Shown here: positions 42,826-46,014 of the stretch, in pieces
Numbering within the stretch: the stretch's first letter is position 1
Layout of the letters: each line of letters begins with the position of its first letter
Origin: Clostridia bacterium
GTDB taxonomy: Bacteria > Bacillota > Clostridia > UMGS1840 > HGM11507
Direction: 5' to 3'
NCBI GenBank assembly: GCA_017414505.1
Contig: JAFQLQ010000024.1
Coordinates: 1-46,014 of the forward strand
Length of the DNA: 46,014 nucleotides
Notes under the pieces: model-generated
Told to the model about the DNA's origin: nothing
Databases searched by the model: none
The model's input: only the letters and a program-made list of their open reading frames with translations
Translations under genes and position numbers: made by a program

Positions 42826-43672
42826 TTAAACGTCCCTCCAATTCTTTAATACTTTCCTTAAGCTCGCTTACAGCTATATCAAACTGCTCCTGATTTGGTG
42901 CAGCACCGTGCCAGCCTGCCTCGTTTTCCATAAAGGAAACACCTTTACCTTTTATGCTTTTTGCAATAATAGCAGTAGGCTGACCTTTTGTTTCACGTGC
43001 TTTTTTGAAAGCTGCTTCTATTTCATCATAGTTATGAGCATCTATTAAAATTACGTTAAAGCCGAAAGCTTTGAATTTTTCGTCAATGGGGCAGGGTGAC
43101 ATAACATCGGTGATATTACCGTCAATCTGCAGACCGTTAAAGTCAACAATTGTAACAAGATTATCAAGCTTATAGTGAGCCGCAAACATAGCTGCCTCCC
43201 AAACCTGACCTTCTTCACACTCACCGTCACCAAGGATGGAATAAACTCTGTAATCCTTGTTAAGAAGCTTTGCGTTAAGCGCCATACCGCCTGCAACCGA
43301 TGTTCCCTGACCAAGAGAACCTGTTGACATATCAACGCCGGGAACGCCTTTCATATCAGGATGTCCCTGCATTCTTGAACCAAATTTACGAAGTGTTGCA
43401 ACCTCAGCAACATCAAAATATCCTTTTAATCCAAGTACGCTGTAAAGTGCAGGTGCTGTGTGACCTTTGGATAGAACAAAACGATCTCTGTCCTCCCATG
43501 CGGGGTTTTCGGGCTTAACATTCATTTCTTCAAAATACAGGTAAGCCAGCAAATCTGCGATAGAAAGAGAACCGCCGGGATGACCTGAGGAAGCATTGAA
43601 AATACCTGTTAATGCATTCAGACGAATTTTATTGGCAATTATCTGAAGCTCAATTTTTTTCTTACTGTCCAT
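42818..43672 (-). CDS. Transketolase, N-terminal subunit
   Basis: The 284-residue protein is the TPP-binding half of a split transketolase. It has the N-terminal SSGHPGGSLSIADLLAYLYF (about 29-48), FVLSKGHTAPALY and the TPP/Mg motif GDGECEEGQVWEA ending with DFNGLQIDG (about 148-186). Splitting into two genes is common in anaerobic Firmicutes and archaea. AAGGAGTG precedes the ATG. The AEC carrier gene ends 30 bp upstream, so the three may form one operon. Confidence 0.94.
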   Translation of the reverse strand: MDSKKKIELQIIANKIRLNALTGIFNASSGHPGGSLSIADLLAYLYFEEMNVKPENPAWEDRDRFVLSKGHTAPALYSVLGLKGYFDVAEVATLRKFGSRMQGHPDMKGVPGVDMSTGSLGQGTSVAGGMALNAKLLNKDYRVYSILGDGECEEGQVWEAAMFAAHYKLDNLVTIVDFNGLQIDGNITDVMSPCPIDEKFKAFGFNVILIDAHNYDEIEAAFKKARETKGQPTAIIAKSIKGKGVSFMENEAGWHGAAPNQEQFDIAVSELKESIKELEGRLNG

Positions 43673-43702
43673 TTTAGCACTCCTTAAAAATTTATTGTAT
43701 CA

Positions 43703-44626
43703 TTATATTAACATTTGTATAAACGGAATTGTAAAAATAGATAATACCGATGAAATTAAAATATAATTTGTACCTATATCACTTCTGCCGCCATAGTTTT
43801 CGGAAAAAAGAACAATATTTACCGAAAGAGGATTTGCAGCGATTATAACAGGAACATAAACCATATATCCGGTGCAGCCAAAAGCTTTCAATATGTAAAT
43901 CATAACAACCGGTATTATAACAAGGCGGAAAAGACTTACTATATATGCGCTTACATCTTTGAAATTAAAAGAATTTTCTCTTGCAATAATCATACCGATT
44001 ACCAGCATAGAAAGCGGTGTAGCCGTATTTCCAAGAGAGGTTACTGTACCGTTTATTACAGACGGAAGCTCTATATTGAATAAAAAGAGCAACAGTCCGA
44101 TTCCAAGTGAAATAATGGGCGGTGATGCAAATTTTTTAAGACTGAATTTTTCGTTAACATTCGTATCTCCGCATTTTTGCATTATGGAAATTCCCATTGT
44201 TAAGTTCAGAATAAACTGAAAAACATTAAAAAGTGATGCATAAAATATTGATTCTTTTCCGTAAAATCCCTCCAGAATGGGATATGCGGAATATATAAAA
44301 TTGGAAAACATAAAAGAAAACGCAATAAGACAACGGGTTTTCTTATCTTTTTCAATCAGCTTTGCCACAGGAATAGAAAGCAGATAACCTCCAACTACCG
44401 AAAGTATTGAAATAACGTGCAAAGGGGTTGCTTTTATAAATTCCTCCATAGAAATATCAAACTGCATCGACGATATAATACTGCAGGGAAGCAGAATATT
44501 AAAAAGCAAAGTTACAAGCTGTTTCGGAAACTGTTTACTTACAAGTCCGGTTTTATAAAATGCTATACCCACAAAAACAGGCAGGAAAAGTGTAAAAATA
44601 AGTTTAAGATTGTCTAAGTAAGTCAT
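43703..44626 (-). CDS. AEC-family transporter
   Basis: The 307-residue membrane protein has about ten segments in the two five-helix repeats of the auxin efflux carrier/malate permease family. Bacterial members carry organic acids or other small anions; the substrate here is unknown. The ATG at 44626 follows AGGAGTG; the longer frame to 44656 has no site. It is the first gene of a probable operon with the split transketolase, but a metabolic link is only suggested by position. Confidence 0.85.
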   Translation of the reverse strand: MTYLDNLKLIFTLFLPVFVGIAFYKTGLVSKQFPKQLVTLLFNILLPCSIISSMQFDISMEEFIKATPLHVISILSVVGGYLLSIPVAKLIEKDKKTRCLIAFSFMFSNFIYSAYPILEGFYGKESIFYASLFNVFQFILNLTMGISIMQKCGDTNVNEKFSLKKFASPPIISLGIGLLLFLFNIELPSVINGTVTSLGNTATPLSMLVIGMIIARENSFNFKDVSAYIVSLFRLVIIPVVMIYILKAFGCTGYMVYVPVIIAANPLSVNIVLFSENYGGRSDIGTNYILISSVLSIFTIPFIQMLI

Positions 44627-44647
44627 AATTTCACTCCTAATGCTTTT

Positions 44648-44676
44648 ATTATACACTAAAACTGCTCACAAGGCAA
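44648..44676 (-). promoter_or_regulatory. Promoter of the AEC-transketolase operon
   Basis: On the minus strand TTGCCT (44676-44671) and TATAAT (44653-44648) are 17 bases apart, directly ahead of the AEC ribosome site. Confidence 0.7.
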
Positions 44677-44700
44677 CAATTTTTTAACCAAAAATTGCAA

Positions 44701-44729
44701 GTATCAGTATGAGATTTTTGGAAATAATT
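44701..44729 (+). promoter_or_regulatory. Sigma-F-like promoter of sigG
   Basis: The decamer GGAAATAATT (44720-44729) matches the Bacillus sigma-F -10 pattern GGNRANAHTW at every position. GTATC (44701-44705) matches four of five bases of the -35 pattern GYWTA, 14 bases upstream (15 is usual). sigG is under sigma-F control in known spore formers, which makes the match meaningful. No sigma-A promoter is apparent here. Confidence 0.5.
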
Positions 44730-44768
44730 ATAAAATGTAACAAACAAATACAATAAAGGGGTGTCGGT

Positions 44769-45542
44769 ATGATAAACAAGGTTGAAATATGCGGGGTAAA
44801 CACAGCAAAGCTTCCCAATCTTAAGCGAAAAGAAAAAGAAGAGCTTATGCTTAAAATAAAACAGGGCGACACACTGGCAAGGGAAGAATTTGTTCAGGGA
44901 AATTTAAGGCTTGTTTTAAGTCTTATTCAGCGATTTAACAGTCGTGGCGAGATTCCAGACGACTTATTTCAGGTGGGCTGCATCGGACTTATCAAGGCTA
45001 TTGACAATTTTGACATTTCGCAGAATGTTCAGTTTTCCACTTATGCTGTTCCTATGATTGTGGGAGAAATAAGGAGATATCTTCGGGATAATAATTCCAT
45101 AAGAGTAAGCCGTTCGCTTCGTGATACGGCGTATAAAGCTCTGAATGTGCGAGAACAGCTTACCAATAAAAACATGACCGAACCGAGCATTGAAGAAATT
45201 GCAAAGGAGCTTGAGATAGAAAAAGAAGAAGTTGTTTTTGCACTTGATGCCATTTCCGAACCGGTTTCGCTTTTTGAACCGGTTTATAACGATGGCGGAG
45301 ACACAATTTTTGTAATGGATCAGCTTAAAGACGATAAAAATTCCGACAGTAAATGGATAGAAAAAATTGCGCTTAAGGAAGCCATAAACCGCCTTTCGGA
45401 AAGAGAAAGGCATATTGTGGATTTGCGTTTTTTTGAAGGAAAAACACAAATGGAGGTTGCCTCTGAGGTAGGAATTTCTCAGGCACAGGTTTCACGAATA
45501 GAGAAAAGCGCAATTGAAAATATGCAGAAAAATATAACTTAA
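44769..45542 (+). CDS. sigG: Sporulation sigma factor SigG
   Basis: The 257-residue sigma factor directs late forespore transcription, including gpr and spore coat and DNA-protection genes. It begins MINKVEICGVNTAKLP, the special SigG start, and has region 2 (NLRLVLSLIQRFNSRGEIPD; DLFQVGCIGLIKAIDNFD), region 3 and the region 4 HTH (EVASEVGISQAQVSRIEKSA). It closely follows Bacillus subtilis SigG over its whole length. In many genomes it lies beside spoIIGA-sigE, but here the upstream neighbour is the unrelated divergent AEC gene. Confidence 0.96.
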   Translation: MINKVEICGVNTAKLPNLKRKEKEELMLKIKQGDTLAREEFVQGNLRLVLSLIQRFNSRGEIPDDLFQVGCIGLIKAIDNFDISQNVQFSTYAVPMIVGEIRRYLRDNNSIRVSRSLRDTAYKALNVREQLTNKNMTEPSIEEIAKELEIEKEEVVFALDAISEPVSLFEPVYNDGGDTIFVMDQLKDDKNSDSKWIEKIALKEAINRLSERERHIVDLRFFEGKTQMEVASEVGISQAQVSRIEKSAIENMQKNIT

Positions 45543-45549
45543 ATCAGGC

Positions 45550-45575
45550 AGGGCGAAATTAATCGCCCTCTTTTT
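45550..45575 (+). terminator. Terminator of sigG
   Basis: The stem AGGGCGA / TCGCCCT (45550-45556 with 45563-45569) is followed by CTTTTT, immediately after the sigG stop. Confidence 0.8.
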
Positions 45576-45604
45576 GCATATCCTTTGGGAATTTATATTG
45601 CCGG

Positions 45605-45639
45605 AAAAAAGTGTACTGAAAATTTCAGTACACTTTTTT
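45605..45639. terminator. Bidirectional terminator hairpin
   Basis: Arms 45605-45619 and 45625-45639 pair perfectly, with A6 on one side and T6 on the other. It mainly serves the leftward response regulator gene ending at 45689. Confidence 0.8.
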
Positions 45640-45688
45640 ATGGAAGAACTGAATGGTTTAGATGCCGGTTTCTTTGTTAAACAAACAC

Positions 45689-46014
45689 CTATTCAACTTT
45701 CATCATCCTATATCCGACACCTATATGTGTCTGGATATACTGCGGAGAGTCCGGAAGCTTTTCAATCTTTTTTCTGAGCGTTGTCATGAACACCCGAAGA
45801 GAACCTACATCTGTTTCCCATGCTCTGCCCCAGATTTTCTCTGCAATAAATTTATGCGTAAGCACCTTTCCTACATTTTGCGACAACACACAAAGCAGGC
45901 CGTAGATGTCGAGCTGCTGTGTGCTGAGCAGGTACTCGCGCCCCAGTTTCATCATTTTGAAGCAACGCACATATTCGGGTGGGTCGGCAGGGTTGAACTT
46001 GGCGTCGAAGAGAC
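45689..46014 (-). CDS. Response regulator, C-terminal DNA-binding part (partial)
   Basis: The frame is open to the window edge and gives about 107 residues of an OmpR/PhoB-type winged helix, most like the KdpE group: LSTQQLDIYGLL, KVLTHKFIAEKIWG, the recognition helix SLRVFMTTLRKKIE and the wing QTHIGVGYRM. The receiver domain lies outside. A GTG at 45970 could be read as a start, but the frame continues upstream with sequence that fits the domain. The outermost bases are clearly richer in G and C than the rest of the window, which suggests different origin or selection. Confidence 0.8.
   Translation of the reverse strand, partial: LFDAKFNPADPPEYVRCFKMMKLGREYLLSTQQLDIYGLLCVLSQNVGKVLTHKFIAEKIWGRAWETDVGSLRVFMTTLRKKIEKLPDSPQYIQTHIGVGYRMMKVE

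Noticed and set aside
1..46014. tRNA genes, rRNA, CRISPR arrays, prophage or complete insertion sequence
   Set aside because: Looking through both strands I saw no tRNA-like T-arm with matching acceptor stem, no regularly spaced repeats and no transposase, integrase or phage genes; a tRNAscan or CRISPR finder run was not possible.

Overview
The window is AT-rich, densely packed DNA from an endospore-forming low-GC Firmicute, most likely an anaerobic Clostridia-type (gut-like) bacterium. The reasons are a germination protease (gpr), the forespore sigma factor sigG, a T-box leader, strong AGGAGG-type ribosome sites, many TTGACA-17-TATAAT promoters, a split transketolase, family I pyrophosphatase and several Fe-S enzymes. 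No species can be named from the sequence alone.

Layout. 1-300: start of a leftward gene whose ribosome site can be sequestered by a 16-bp inverted repeat, then terminators. 295-1245: 2-hydroxyacid dehydrogenase. 1350-5774: polyamine uptake operon, cupin-HTH regulator plus potABCD, with two matched operator palindromes. 5775-6745: P-loop kinase-like protein and a small membrane protein. 6787-15615: an accessory catabolic or redox island around an AraC regulator (12452-13300), containing a glycosidase-like protein, three tandem QueG-like [4Fe-4S] proteins, a U32-like protein, a CE7 esterase and an FAD oxidoreductase. 15733-22911: T-box-controlled operon for tRNA-dependent asparagine formation and tRNA quality control: an AspRS fused to GatC, a shortened GatA with altered catalytic residues, a normal GatB, an asparaginase-like protein and an AlaX-type editing protein. 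22966-24624: membrane metallophosphoesterase, a structured non-coding RNA with its own promoter and terminator, and dtd. 24674-27044: EamA transporter and cardiolipin synthase. 27041-27317: a 277-bp element with terminal inverted repeats (MITE-like). 27374-29196: polysaccharide deacetylase and gpr. 29457-35983: secA, then pgk, tpiA and gpmI. 36011-44626: rlmN, YitT protein, NSS transporter, hemolysin III, pyrophosphatase, a small membrane protein, a thioesterase, split transketolase and an AEC carrier. 44701-45542: sigG behind a sigma-F-like promoter. 45689-46014: C-terminal part of a response regulator in visibly GC-richer DNA.

The most interesting system is the aspS-gatC / gatA / gatB / asparaginase-like / alaX operon. 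The AspRS carries His31, a marker of non-discriminating enzymes, so it should make Asp-tRNA(Asn). GatC is covalently attached to it. GatA lacks the N-terminal region and has Thr where the amidase Ser nucleophile belongs, and its glutamine-binding residues also look changed. The next gene but one encodes an asparaginase-like protein with intact GGT and HGTDT motifs. This raises the possibility, so far only inferred, that ammonia for Asn-tRNA formation comes from a different subunit, as GatD does in archaeal GatDE. The second most interesting item is the AraC island with three tandem QueG-like proteins; the third is the unassigned structured RNA at 23912-24073.
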